Assembly: GCA_023213395.1 (NCBI GenBank)
Contig: CM041465.1
Span: forward strand, 34,107,741 to 34,171,740
Origin: Cycas panzhihuaensis
Lineage: Eukaryota > Cycadophyta
Direction of reading: 5' to 3'
DNA length: 64,000 nt
The first letter of the stretch is position 1. Each line of letters opens with the position of its first letter. Positions 25,655-37,759 of this stretch are shown here, piece by piece. The translations under genes and the position numbers were made by a program. The notes beneath the pieces are model-generated. The model did no database searches. It was not told the origin of the DNA and saw only the letters and a program-made list of their open reading frames with translations.

Positions 25655-26600
25655 GTAGTACCTCTCGAAGGTGCCTCTCCCTGGGATACTACAACCTCCT
25701 AATTAGATCCCTCTCCTTCTGTGCTAACAATATATATCTCCTCACCTACAATCTTCCTCCTCTTCCTTAATTCTAACAACCTCCTCTCTATGCTTTGTTA
25801 TCAACCCTACTATGACCCCCTTGGCCTCATCATCATAGTCCCAATGGACGCCTTGGTAAGGATGCCTCATGTAGGTATCCAAGGCTAGAAGGTCCAAGGA
25901 AGTGGAGTTGACCATCTACCTAACCTACTCTATCTCCTTGAGGTTCCAGAATTGCAAGGGCCACTAATGTATAAGGGTCCCACTTGGTATCACTAGTTAT
26001 GACCCTCTTATTAGCCTTACTCTATGAAAATAGTTAAAGAACCAACATTAAAGGGCTAAGCAACATGAAAACCCTCTATGATTGGCTATCTAAATCTGGT
26101 CTAGCTAGGCTTAAATGTTATCCACTATAAGGGATACTTATCTAATCATTCTCCACCCTTGCATCATCAGATAACATCCATCCAACCACTTGGGATCTAC
26201 TTATAATTTTGTCACCAAGAAATTAAGAATAGAATGGTGAAGATAATCAATTTTCTTATACAAGGAATTCTAGATACCATAATCATCTAGATGCTTCCCC
26301 CACATTGGTCCTAGTGGCCCCTCCTATAGAAATACCTAGTTGTTGCCTGATGCACATCTTCAGTGCTAGGTAAGACCCCCAAGTTAAGAGGCACTCCCTT
26401 CTTTGGCAATCCTAAGATCCTTCGTATATCCTAGGTAGTGATCATGCTATCTCTGACACTAAGTAGATGGAAGACCTACCTTCTCTAATCCCAATGGGAC
26501 CTAATATCAACTAGCAGAGCTTGATCTGATGTATATTGGTGTATCATCACTACTTGTAGTGGCTCACAACATATTAAAATCTCTTAGTCATGAGCTATCA
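25655..26600 (-). pseudogene. Gypsy A antisense PMD gene, N-terminal exon remnant
   Basis: Read on the minus strand with stops, about 26520-26360 gives phrases parallel to Gypsy B: DIRSHWD, RR-VFHLLSV, DIRRILGLPKKGVPLNLGVLPS. In B these are DIVSHWDRRRHIFYLPQVGD, DIRRILGVPVTGRP and VLPSNEA. DIRRILGLP is the strongest. This is the TLQDV-LLGLP block of the plant mobile domain. The rest of the exon towards 25660 is recognisable only by position. Gypsy B is inserted about 80 bp upstream of its start. Confidence 0.65.
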
Positions 26601-26676
26601 TTAAATTTGTTAGGTCTAACATAGAAGTGGCTATGTTTTCATGATTATCAATCACATAAACGTAGAAAATACATTA

Positions 26677-26681
26677 ACAAT
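26677..26681. repeat. Target-site duplication of Gypsy B (ACAAT/ACAAC)
   Basis: ACAAT at 26677-26681 pairs with ACAAC at 53607-53611, with one transition. This placement makes both LTR ends consistent with TG...CA termini after transitions. Confidence 0.65.
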
Positions 26682-29523
26682 TATTTCCCAGCTACTAGGA
26701 ATGGATACAGACAGGTCAAATCAGGTAAGCATAGGTATGCTTCTCCCTTTTCACTTTTACTATTTCTTTGGAAAGGTTGATATAGGTATTGCCTCATTGC
26801 ATGGATGACTGCTTCATTTGTATGATCACCTTGCATCCATTTGCTTGATCATGTTGCTTGTCGTATTCTGAGTCTATGATGACTTGCAGGACCTACCTTT
26901 CTACAAGGTAGGCATCCCCATCACACTCTACGACCCTCTGCGCCACCTCCACATCACCTTAAATCCTCACTTGACTTATATGATCCACTCATACCTTAAT
27001 CCTATGTCCCTATCACGACCTTTCTGGGAACTTTAGCCCTTAATGCTCTATTTGGTCTAGTTTGTATGCCTCCCAGACTGTCCCTAGACACTTGGACAGG
27101 AGAGACAACCCCTCCTAAGGCCTGATATACCTCTTTTAGGGCTCCTAGAGCCCTGATCATTGCCATTCTAGCTTTCTGGTCCCACACCATTGTAAACTAA
27201 GTAGTACCGCAAAGTTTATTGTGGTACCGCGAAGTTTATTGTGGTACCGTGAAGTTTACCATGGTACCGTGAAGTTTATCGCAGTGCGACCATTGCAACT
27301 TATTTTTTATATCTGCCGTGGTAATTCTTGCTTTTTCTGTAGAATTGTCATGTGGCCAAGCACCCAGCTCAGCCCTATTCACACTCTAAACACTCAATTA
27401 GGGTTGAGATGAGTGTAAATCCCAAAAAGATCATCATTTCACATCTCTTAGCTCTGCAACTTGATATTCTACTACTACGTTTATGCTCCTTTCCTAATCC
27501 CTTCCATAGGTGTGTCTGCAACTCTATGTTTCCTGTTGCTCTAGCTTAGGACCCACCTGCAACAACTCTTTTCTATGGTAGGAGGCCCTCCTCCAATTAC
27601 TTTCAAGTAAGATTTTTATGGTTCTCCTTCAAATACGCCTCAGCAAGTGTCTTCCATGGCCTTTCTTAGGGAAACCTCCTGCAAACCCTACAGGACCTCC
27701 TCTTTCTCACTGGTTGCAAAGGCAAATCTGCCCTAGACTCAACCCAGCAGGTACCTTTGGTCTTATTTTTAGAGTTTTATATGTATTCTTTCCATATTGG
27801 ACTCACTTTCACGTATATTTTCCTGCTCTCTTCCCTTGTGGCTGTAGTAAACATTGTCTTTCTTTGAGTTTGGCTATGTGCTCTCAGATTTTCACCTCAT
27901 TTCTCCGCTAGTTTTCTTTAAGAAAGCAGTGGGAGAAGGCTCATAAAGACTGGGCGAAGGGAGTAAGGTAGGATCCGTCCCACTTAGACCTACTCCCCAA
28001 GGGCAACCCCCTTCTCGTCTTTCTTCTCCTGCTTCCATGCTTTCCTTGGGCTAACTAGGAGAAGGTGGAGTCTTAACTGTATTGGATATCGCGTCTGTGA
28101 CCCTTCTTTGTGCTAATCCTAAACTGCACACCCTTCTTTTGGGCCTCCTTCATACCCCTAACTTTGCCTGATATTCCTTAGGGTCTTTGGTGGGACTTGT
28201 GTGACAGATCATTGTCCATAGTGACTTTGTTACCTTGGCATCTCTCCAACATCTTGCCCCATACATTTTCATGCTTGTTGGCTGTTCATAAACTGCCACA
28301 TACCCCTACCTTGCTGTGCCTAAAAGCTACGTGGAGAACTTTAGCGGAGGGTTTTGCCATCCTGTGGCTGCCCTTCTCTTTTTCTTGCTTGATCTGTGTG
28401 GTTTATTTTAGGAAAGTTGAGTTGTTTGCAACAGTAGTTACTTTAATTTAAATATAATGTTTTAGCATTCACATTACATATACTTGCATACATATAGCCT
28501 TCTTATAGCCCCTTCTTGGAAGGGAGAAACTCTTGTGTATGTAGGTTCGAAGCAACATTCGTTAAGAGAAAGGACATTCGGTTCTGAGTAAGCCTCTACC
28601 CTCCTTTTCACTTTTGTTTTATTTGCTTCCCTTATCTTTTCCGTTCCACTTATCTCTTATAAGGGGAAGGTAAGGAACCCCCTGTCTTCTGTGTCAACCT
28701 AAGTCACACACTAACCGATTGGCGAGAGGATGTACGTTGCGTACAAGTGAGGTCTTTCATCGACTGCAACACTTTCCAAGTATGTTCTGTCCCTCTTTCT
28801 CGTCGCCTCTTTTCCTTTTTTTGCTTTTGTACAAAATCTATTATATTAATCTAATAGATCACATAAGAGGAAAAAAGGGAAATCAATTAGCTACTTGCAT
28901 CTTTTACATAAGAACGTTGTATATTTGCTTTTTATAGGAAAATACATAGTAGGAAGTACATTCCTCCTCCTTTCTCCTATCCATCTTGAAAATACCCATA
29001 GATGCATCTCATCTAGCTTACTTGCTTGCATGTGAAATGCTTCTACTTCCATTTGTTTTCTCTTGTCCTTTGCATATTGAGTGAAAGAGAGAGAAAAGGA
29101 GAGAGTTACCTTTAGTCAATCCTTTTACTTCTTCCCTTAGTTGTATTTGTCTAGACCAAGTAAACTAGGGAAGCCTACTCACATTCATCCTAGGCCCTTC
29201 ACCTATACCCTACCACCTTTGTTTTCCTTCACCATAGGAAAACCCATCAAGGATTCCTCTTCTTCCCTTCCAACCATCCAAGGGTAGGAGGACCTTCCTC
29301 TTAAAACCATCCAGGTTACCCCTGCATGTGTCTTTTCTTTCGGATTAAAAGCTACTCTAAGGTAGTTGGGTGCCATTCGCGAGTCTCAAACTTGTGCTCC
29401 GGCACATGGACGCCCTGCGTGGTGTTCCCTTTACTTATAAGTTCTCATCCATACCCTCAATGTTAGCTGTTGACCATCTTCATTCTTATCAAGTACAACG
29501 ACCATCCCGTAGATGCGCTTCCA
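26682..29523 (+). repeat. 5' LTR of Gypsy B
   Basis: It starts TATTTCCCAG (3' LTR: TGTTTCCTGG) and ends GCGCTTCCA. It aligns with 42514-44641 plus 52954-53606 over its full length. It includes a 4 x 20 bp tandem repeat at 27201-27280, against one unit in the 3' LTR. The site matching the Copia2 insertion is empty here, at about 28862-28880. Confidence 0.92.
27201..27280 (+). repeat. 20-bp tandem repeat (4 units) in Gypsy B 5' LTR
   Basis: Four units match GTGGTACCGYGAAGTTTAYY, with GGTACC at the core (AGTACC in unit 1). The 3' LTR has one unit at 43031-43050. Preceded by GTAAACT, the first unit forms an inverted repeat centred on the core. The three extra units explain the 61-bp length difference between the LTRs. 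Confidence 0.9.
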
Positions 29524-29713
29524 CTAGCAACCATATTGGGGACCTGCCAGTAAGGGAGCTAGTTCCTATCCCTTTTTGTTGATGCTACTACCTTTTAGTA
29601 GTTTTCTCCACTTATCTCTTTCATTAGACAGCCCCAACGCATACTTTGCATTCTTTCTCTTCTAATGTATTGGCAAGTTTTATATGTGATGCTTCTCACG
29701 TTGCCTACAAGGT
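29524..29713 (+). other. Gypsy B start of internal region, possible primer site
   Basis: After the LTR end, CTAGCAACCATA is followed by TGGGGACCTGCCAG at about 29538. It starts with TGG as primer sites do, but I cannot assign a tRNA. No other feature is seen. Confidence 0.3.
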
Positions 29714-32190
29714 TTGCCCCCTTTGTTAGAAGATCCTGCATACCACCCTCTTCCATCGTCAGATTCTGATTCAATAATGGAAGGATACCCTTCAGATTGG
29801 GCTTATCATGCTTTTGCTTTGGGAGCTCACAAGTTCCCCATATCGTTTCTGGGGTCCACCCAAGAGGGTGATGATCCTATCTACTATCTGGGTGATTAAC
29901 CTCACCCACTTAATGCTCATCCCTCTACTCCAAGTAGAGGGCCCATCTTCTCTTGAGATTCATCACTGAGTTGGTGATTCTTATGAGGAGTGCCCTCAGG
30001 GATCTACTTCATTTGAGGTCCCATCTACCTCCTACGATCGCGTGGATACCCCTCCTACCAACGTGGTCGAAGCTCTTAACGAGTGCTTTTGTGCTGCTCG
30101 TCTTCAATAATGTCCTAGATGGTTTGAAGACACCTTGCATGGTGGGGCACCTTCCTCATCCATGCATATCCTACTGTCTTCATCCGCATCTACACCTCCC
30201 ACAATAAGCAACCTCTTTGTGCCTACATATCCGTCCCATTCGATCTTTACATTGACCTTAGGGACGTCCATTGCACCTTTTATTCCTCATCATGGTCCCA
30301 ACACTTCAGGGCCTTCTCGTGGTATGTCTTTCTCCCAGATTAGGGTTAGCATACCTTTCCCTAGTCAAGCCAACATGCCACCTCCTAACGTGGCACATGC
30401 ATTTCCTAGTAGGCCTAGAGATCTTACTAATGTCCCTACTACTAGTCATGTGGGATTTGCTCCTATGTGCACTTAAGTCTAACCTAGTGGTCCTTCTCTT
30501 TACGTACCCCCATGCTATACATCTCAACCTTGGGGGCACAACAAAGGGAACCATATTCTGATTTACGGGGTAGACCCTTTACATCCATATGGAGTTGTGC
30601 CACCTATGGGTGGCCCATATGGACAAAACCCGGTCCCTCACCTCTCATTTCCACCATCCTACGTAGCTCCTTACACCACATCTTTGTAAGGAAACCCAAC
30701 TTCCTTTCAAAGCGCTTATCCTCAAGGCCCTTCTCGGTAGGGGGCATTTCCTCAAGGAGGGGTGGGCCTTCCACCCCCATCTATTCCTTGTCCATTGCCT
30801 TCCACATCATTTGCCAATCCTATGATCCAGATGAGGGCACGTCCCTTTATGGATTATAGATCAACACCATTATCTATTGACATGCTAAGAACCAACTTAC
30901 CACCTCATCCCCCCGAAGTTCCTAAATTTGATGGAACTTCATCACAGGATCCAATAGAGCACATCCGTAGTTTTTCTATAGTGTGCATAGACTACTGGGC
31001 CTATGATTACATATTAATAAAATTATTTCCATGATCCCTATAACGCGATGCCCTTAAATGGTTTTATCACCTGCTTACACATTCCATTTTCTTATTTCAA
31101 TAACTTGTGGATGAATTCATCAACTATTTTGATATGGCTCATGCATTTGAAAGTGGAATGAAATCCCTCCTTTTGCTTAAACAAGGTCACAATGAGATGA
31201 ATCGTGACTTTGTGTGGTGATTCCATGACCTCCTCCATTCCACTAAGGCCACTTTGCTTGAGGAATTGAAGAGGGACCTCTTCGTTAATGCACTTCACCC
31301 TGAAGTCCATGTGGAAGTCCTTAAGATATGGGCAACTACATATGATTCTGCCATCACAAAGTGCTTAGTGCTTGAAGCTATTGAGATCTAGGCTGGACTC
31401 AAGAAGCCCCTTAAGCCCTCACAACAATGTGAGGCACCACCCCAAACCAAAGAAACCAAACCACAATAATCCACTAGGTCTTCTTCCCATTCGACCAAGA
31501 AGACCCTAGACCCACTCACTTCTACTATACATTCATTCGAACGTACAATGAAGGAACTTAAACTTCAAGCTCCTTTGTCACCCACATCTAATAAACAAAT
31601 CCAACAAGCTTCTCAAGCTGCTCCCCCTAAGGGCGACAACACCCAGTCCGCTTAAGCAAGGAAGACCGATTCCTCGCTTGAGAAGAAGTGGTGTTCCGTT
31701 CATAGAGAATGTTTCTATGACAATGCACATTGTTGGATTCAACATCCTAGGGATACCCCACAACGTAACTCATCTCCTAAATGGGCCTCGAGGCCCAACC
31801 TTGACCAACCAGTCCATAGGGATCCATTCCCCAAGCATGGGGAGCATGATCGTAATGCTCAATCAAAGAACAACCGGAACTAGGAAAGATCTTTAAATTC
31901 TCGCCCTTCATATGGCAAAGGGAAGGGCACATGGGATTTATCTTCTTCCTCGTGTTCCCTTAATCGTCATACCCCTTCACCTTCGTGGTCCTGGAGTAAA
32001 GGAAAGAAGATGATCCAAATGCTCGAGGCCACCCCTTTATATGCCTTAACTTGATCTTAAGTTGCCAAAGAGGCAGCTAATGCCTCTTCGTGTGTTCCAG
32101 ACCTTGATCCTCTTCTGGAAACCTCCCTTTCAGAAGTTTCATTACTTCCCAAGACCATTCCCATTCATCCTGGCCACTACAATTTTAGGA
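29714..32190 (+). pseudogene. gag: Gypsy B gag pseudogene
   Basis: The N-terminal part is Pro/Ser-rich and low in complexity (to about 30890). The structured capsid region starts near PPEVPKFDGTSSQDPIEHIR (30910-30970). It continues CIDYWAYDYILIKLFP, LKWFYHL, LVDEFINYFDMAHAFESG, VNALHPEVHVEVLK and LVLEAIEI to about 31390. A Lys-rich, hydrophilic C-terminal part follows, with a possible degenerate metal-binding cluster WCSVHRECFYDNAHCW at about 31690-31735. In-frame stops include codons near 31033, 31222 and 31388. Gag would build the virus-like particle. The exact start is uncertain; 29714 is the first ATG of the first sensible frame. Confidence 0.78.
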
Positions 32191-32760
32191 GAGCCCTTCC
32201 TCAACCCACGGTAAAGGGGAAGGCCTTTTCTATTGTTGATGAGCTTTGCACCATGGCCGTCGGGATGTCTATTATGGACGTCTTGAGAAGTTGTCCTGAA
32301 CAATGGACACTCCTCTTAGAAGCTTTAGGATTAGGTGATGCACCCGTTCACGCTTTGGATATCGCCCAAAGTCACGAGCCTATCATTTTTTTAGACCCTA
32401 AAGACCTTTCTCCCACTTATGAAAGGGAACGCCAGTGGAACTTCCCTTTCACCATTACCATCGACACACCTGACTATACTTTGCGAAGGTCTATTGTTGA
32501 CAACAGTTCTTCTATTAATGCCATGCCCTTGCGCGTTATGCAAGATCTTGGCATTTCTGCCTTGGAACCTGTTCCATGGCGATGCCAAGGCTACAATAAT
32601 AGCGAGAAGACTCCATTGGGATCTATTTTGATCCCACTTACTCTCGAGGATAAGATTGTCCTCACCGACATTATAGTCCTTGACGTAGATGTCAACTACA
32701 ATCTTCTTTTGCGTCGACCATGGCTCGATCAGATGGGAGCCATGTGTTCAACTTGATAGG
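32191..32760 (+). pseudogene. Gypsy B aspartic protease
   Basis: The frame is open at 32253-32756. The active-site region reads RSIVDNSSSINAMPLRVMQ at about 32490-32545, where the family usually has D-S-G-A-S-x-N-x-M-P. The catalytic Asp is kept but Ser-Gly has become Asn-Ser. The flap-side segment GYNNSEKTPLGSILIPLTLE and the block LDVDVNYNLLLRRPWLDQ follow, typical of plant gypsy proteases. The stop after CST lies at 32754-32756. Confidence 0.8.
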
Positions 32761-33380
32761 GGCAACTCAAGTTCATCCATGATAGGCGAATGAGGGTTGT
32801 TTCTCGTGAACTCCCACCTATTAGACAAACTCGTCCAACCAACCAAGCAAGCCATGGTCATGTGAAGGAGGATAAAGGCCCTTCTACTCATGCCTCGGCT
32901 TGCTCCATCAGTATTCTGGATTCGTCCCATCTTGAAGGAGATCTCGCATCTTCTTCCTCGAGCCTTACACACTTCGCTCCTATTGGTGTCAGAAGCTATG
33001 GGTACCTTACCATGTTCAACGATGACGAGTCTGATGGTGAGGATGAGGACCTTCCTCACCCTGTTTCCTTCCTTCGCACTAGTAGGAGACACCCTTCCTG
33101 TTCTAGGTCCCAACCTAAAACTCTTCTTATTGGAGAGACCAGTCATCCCCTCATGTCACATGTCATTGCACGCATTGACCCACAGGTCCTTGACTCTTCC
33201 TCTCCATCACCCCCCGCAAGTGATGGCCTCAAGGAACTTCCTTTTACTCCTTACGAGGAGCCCCTTCCTGACTCTCCCTTAGAGTCTTTTGGGGATGTTG
33301 GATAGTCTACTGACCATCATGGTCCCATCACTCCCACTCCCTCTAGCACCTCATCTATTCGAAGTAAGGTCATCCACGGG
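32761..33380 (+). pseudogene. Gypsy B acidic protease-RT linker
   Basis: The frame is open at 32790-33305. It is Ser/Pro-rich with an acidic stretch (MFNDDESDGEDED) and no recognised fold. Gypsy A has the equivalent at 10459-10656, so the linker is part of the polyprotein. It ends in TAG at 33303. Confidence 0.7.
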
Positions 33381-34470
33381 GTGGATTACTTCGAAGATGA
33401 TGAGGCTTTACTTAAGCACTTAGCGGGCTCCATGCCCAACCTTCCTTCTAGTCACCATAGGCTTAGCCACCAGAAGGCCTTGGTGATTGGGTCCACACTT
33501 ACCGACCCAATTCCATCCCCTATTTCGTCTCTTCCTGTTGACCTTGCCCCCCTCCATTTCGAGGAGGAGAATGCCATGTGCATGGGGGTAACCCAGGTCA
33601 TAGTTCTCGCCCCAGGCAAGGTCATTGAGGTGGGGGCAGAATGCTCTCCTGATGAAGTAAAGGAATATTTCCTTTTGTTCCAGAAGTTCCAAGATATCTT
33701 TGCATGGGATTACTCTCACATGAAGGGAATCGACTCCTCCATTGTCACCCACAACCTTACTACTGTTCGTGGCGCCTGCCCCGTGCACCAGAAACAATAG
33801 CCTCTCCATCCTAAACTCTCAGCCGCTATCAAAATAAAGGTTGAGAAACTTCTAGATGCTGGACTTATTACTTCTATCGACTACCCTAAATGGGTGTCCA
33901 ACATCATCCTCATTGCCAAAAAGAATAAGACCATTTGGATATGTGTTGACTTTCATGACATCAACAATGCATGTCCTAAGGATAACTTCCCACTCCCTTT
34001 TATCAATTAGATCATTGATCAAATCACCAGGTTTGAAGTCATGTCCTTGATGGACGGCTTCTCTAGTTACAACCTGATTTAAATCTCTCCTGAAGACCAC
34101 CATGAGACGGCCTTCACCACCCCATGGGGTACCTTTGCTTATAAGGCAATGCCCTTTGGGCTGAAAAATGCAAGCACTACTTATCAAAGGGTGATACATT
34201 TTATCTTCTATAACCTTATCAACAACACGTTGGAGGTCTTTATGGATGACATGATGGGTCTCTCGCATATTAGAGCCCATCACCCTTTGGACTTGCGGGC
34301 CATCTTCACACGGTGCTGCAAGTACCACATAAGTCTAAACCCGCTTAAATTTGTATTTGCCGTCACTTCTAACAAACTCCTTGGGTTTGTTATGTCGAAG
34401 CAAGGAATTCAAATTGACCCTAATAAAGTCAAGGTGATCCTTGACATGCCACCACCTAGAACTCAATGAC
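33381..34470 (+). pseudogene. Gypsy B reverse transcriptase
   Basis: It begins with MDYFEDDEALLKHL and carries FAWDYSHMKGID near 33708, the segment before the RT fingers in Tat-like elements. RT blocks follow: VEKLLDAGLITSIDYPKWVSNIILI, VDFHDINNACPKDNFPLPF, FEVMSLMDGFSSYN, TPWGTFAYKAMPFGLKNA, and the catalytic VFMDDMMG near 34238 (usually Y-V/I-D-D). Then come HHPLDLRAIF and KFVFAV-NKLLGFVMSKQGIQIDP. Stops at 33799, 34009, 34081 and 34468 are CAA/CAG/CGA-type transitions. It is inactive, but the fold-defining motifs are well kept. Confidence 0.9.
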
Positions 34471-35010
34471 AGATTAAGTTGTTTCTAGGTAGACTTAGTT
34501 TCTTTAGGCATTTCCTGGCAAACTTCGTCGTGAACACTAAACCCTTAACTAACCTATTAAAGAAGGGAGTCTCATTTGTTTGGTCGGCTAAGACCCAACA
34601 AGCCTTTGAAGGACTTAAGGAAGCCCTTGCTTCCACTCCAACGTTGGTGCCCCCTTACTTCGATAGGCCTTTCATTCTCTATACCTCAGCAACTAATGAG
34701 TCCTTGGGCACTATGCTGGCTCAGAAGGACAATTTAAGAGTTGAGAGAGATATTTACTTCATCAGCCACACCCTTGTGGCTGCCAAACTCAACTACTCTC
34801 TGGCTGAGAAGGAATGCCTCTCCTTGGTTTACACAACCAAGAAGTTTAGATACTACTTGCTCGATAACACTACTAAGGTGATCGTTCAATCCAATCCCTT
34901 GTATTATTTACTCACTTGTTCTAACCTGATAGGTAGGGCTGGTAGTTGGGTCGTCCTCCTTTAGGAATTCGATCTCTACATCGTTAATAAGAAATCAAAG
35001 AAAGGGATGG
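34471..35010 (+). pseudogene. Gypsy B retroviral-type RNase H
   Basis: The frame is open at 34479-34964. It covers the RT connection (FLGRLSFFRHFLANFV, TNLLKKG, FVWSAKTQQAFEGLKEAL) and RNase H (FILYTSATNESLGTMLAQKD, YSLAEKECLSLVYTTKKFRYYLL). The first catalytic Asp of the usual L-Y-x-D/S-A-S block is Ser or Thr here, as is often seen in Tat-like elements. It ends with the EFDLYIVNKKSKKGMVVAE phrase leading directly to integrase. I see no second RNase H between the two domains. Confidence 0.85.
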
Positions 35011-36433
35011 TAGTGGCAGAATAGCTTACAGATGCCCCCATCTCTAACTCGCTCGATGCCCCTGTTGACGACTCTCTTCCTGATGAGTCTATCTTGACCA
35101 TTCAAGGCACTCCTTCCCATCCACTCATTGATAGTGAGTGGTATGGTGACATCGTCTGATATCTTCTGTGACATCGGTACCACCAGCCGATTAATAAGGT
35201 TAGGAGTCATATCTGGACCTTCGCTAGGGAATACTTCCTCATGGATGAAGTATTGTACAAGAGGTCCTTTGATGGGATCCTCCTCTGTTGTGTCACTCTA
35301 GACAAGGTGAACTAGATACTTTGCGAGTGCCACCATGGCATTTGTGGGAGCCACTTTGGGGGCTAATCCATGGCCCAGAGGATCCTTCGTATGGGCTACT
35401 ATTAGCTGTCCCTCTTCAAGGATGCCCATGCCTATGCTTTGAGATGTTTGCGATGCTAAGAACACATCAACATCTCCCACATGCCTTCCGAGGCTCTTCA
35501 TCCTATCGTATCCCTATGGCCCTTCGCTCAATGGGGTCTAGACCTCATCGAGGCTATATCACCACCCTCTTCATCGCAACACAAGTTCATCTTGACTTCC
35601 ACGGAGTACTTTACTAAATGGTAAGAAGCCATCCCTTTGATTACTACCCTTGGAAAAACGATAGCTACCTTCGTCTACCATCACATCATTTGCCGCTTTA
35701 GGATTCCTGACATCTTGATTATAGATAATAGAACCCCTTTTTATAACAAGGAGATGGATGAGCTTTGTGAGAAATTTAAGATCTCTCACAAAACCTCTTT
35801 TCCTTATTACCCCCAAGTAAATGGTCAAGTTGAATCATTCAACAAAACTCTTATTAATATCTTAAAGAAAATTGTTACTCAATCTCAGAGAGATTGGCAC
35901 CTCCAACTCCCTTTTGCCTTATGGGCCTAACATACCTCTATCCATGCTACTACGGGAATGATTCCATTCTCCCTAGTTCACAAGATTGAGGCGGTACTCC
36001 CATTGGAAGTGGTGATCTCTTCTCTACGAGTTTCCCTTCGAGGTCTTATCGATGAGAAGTCCATTCGTTAGGCTCACCTCTTAGACCTCGAAGCCTTAGA
36101 TGAGAGATGTTTAGCCACTTACTAGGCTAACCTTGCATCTAAAGCTTGCTCACAAAGGACCTATGATAAACTCCTTCATTCCCATCCTTTGTATCCTAGG
36201 GACTATATCCTCAAGTTGGAATATCCTGGTGACCACTTGACCAAATTCCTAGGGACTATGTCCTCAAGCTAGAATATCCTCACGACCGCTTGACTAAATT
36301 TAGACCCAAATGGATCGGTCCCTTTGTGATTCTCGAGAGTCTCGATAACAACACCTATAGGATCACCACCCTAGAGGGCCTTGAATTTGAGAAAGCCATT
36401 AATGTGAAATTCCTCAAGAAATTCTACACATGA
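35011..36433 (+). pseudogene. Gypsy B integrase
   Basis: The zinc-binding domain is at about 35300-35460 (CECHHGICGSHFGG, then CLRC-EH, an HHCC pattern). The DDE core reads WGLDLIEA near 35534, LIIDNRTPFYNKEMDELCEKF near 35715 and NGQVESFNKTLINIL near 35820, so Asp, Asp and Glu are all present. The frame is open at 35637-35930. Near the C-terminus a 53-bp segment is duplicated in tandem (36195-36300), which shifts the frame. The protein ends ...FLKKFYT at the TGA 36431-36433. No chromodomain is seen. Confidence 0.88.
36195..36300 (+). repeat. 53-bp tandem duplication in Gypsy B integrase
   Basis: Two imperfect copies start with CCTAGGGACTAT at 36195 and CCTAGGGACTATG at 36248. Gypsy A has a single copy near 21606. 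Because 53 is not a multiple of three, the duplication breaks the frame. Confidence 0.85.
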
Positions 36434-37154
36434 CTTCTTTGTTACCTTTTCCACGCTCTAAAATGACCCTAAACTACCATCCTAAGCTTGTTCTCGTTCC
36501 TCCTAGCCACATGCAGAATGACGGCTTAGGGTGGCTCTCTTGTTCCTTTTGGTTCCTCTCGCGGAACCCTTGTTCCTATTTCCTTGGGAACCTTATCCTC
36601 CTTTTCGGGCAATGCTCCCAATTAGGATGACGCTCTATAGTGTTGTCACTCCCCTCCTATTTGGCATTTCCTTTGCATATCCTACTATGCTCCCATGTGG
36701 ACATGCGTGCTGCCCTATTTCCTAGCTATTACCACTACTCATGGTGAACGTATGTATCTCTGCTAGGAATATGGCTCTACATGAGAGGAAATGTACATAG
36801 CTCAAACAAATATCATAAGTATAAAAATCATATAATGGTCAGCTCAAAATATTATCAACCATATCCTCGTGTATCTGTGCACCCTCATACTCATACACAT
36901 ACATAAATGTGTAAACCAAAACATACATATCATCCATCACATGCTATGATACTCATCATCATGCATCAACTGGGGTATCAATCACCCCGTCTATATTCTC
37001 CAATAATCATGTGTCATATCATACAAATGGTATGGTACATCATCCGAGGAAAGCCAGAATCCTTGCAGGGAGGGTACAATCATGTGACTACATATGGTGA
37101 CTCCCTGGAGGTCTGTGCTTTCTCCTATCTAAAACAAAACTCCTATAAGCTGCT
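36434..37154 (+). other. Gypsy B spacer between integrase and antisense gene
   Basis: It is a non-coding stretch with no convincing ORF. The integrase and the antisense gene converge on it, so their 3' ends and polyadenylation signals should lie here. It corresponds to 21791-22569 of Gypsy A. Confidence 0.5.
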
Positions 37155-37759
37155 CTATTGCTGCCTTGCCCCTGGGGCGTCATCTCCTAGTTGATGTGAT
37201 CCCTCTCTTAGGGACCACATCCCTCCTAAACTCCTCCTAAGTCTCTGGGAGCTCCCTGCCTCGCTCCCCTCATCTCGTAGTCTCCTTGGGGTCATCGCCA
37301 ATGTGTGGGTATGTGTCCTACTTCGTGTCGACCTTGATACCACCTCATCTACTAGTCGATCATATCGGGCCTGGATACGATCTCGATCGCTCTCTACACT
37401 ACGGAGCCTCCCCTCCATCCCCTGGAGACGCTCCTCCATCACCGCTAGTTGGGTGCGACTCTTTATATCCCCTCTGGCTCCTCCTTAACCCTCCAATGCC
37501 TGTACCTGACTCTGTAGGGTAGCCCTCTAAGCCCGGGTAGTATCCAGCTCAACTTGCAGATGTCCAGCATGTGCCTTGTGCTCTTAGGACTCTACAATAC
37601 ACACATCACTCACCCTCATCAACGGGGCGAATGCTGTCATATAGGCACATTCTGATATAGGCTCATCACCTACCTGGATGGGAGGCTGCCCCTCTGCATA
37701 GGCCCAGGGGAACATCTCACAGACTACTGCCTCCACCAGTCTCTGGATATCTACTATAC

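Noticed and set aside
33852-34328. Minus-strand ORF of 158 codons opposite Gypsy B RT
   Set aside because: It is a shadow of the RT coding strand, which carries the recognisable motifs.
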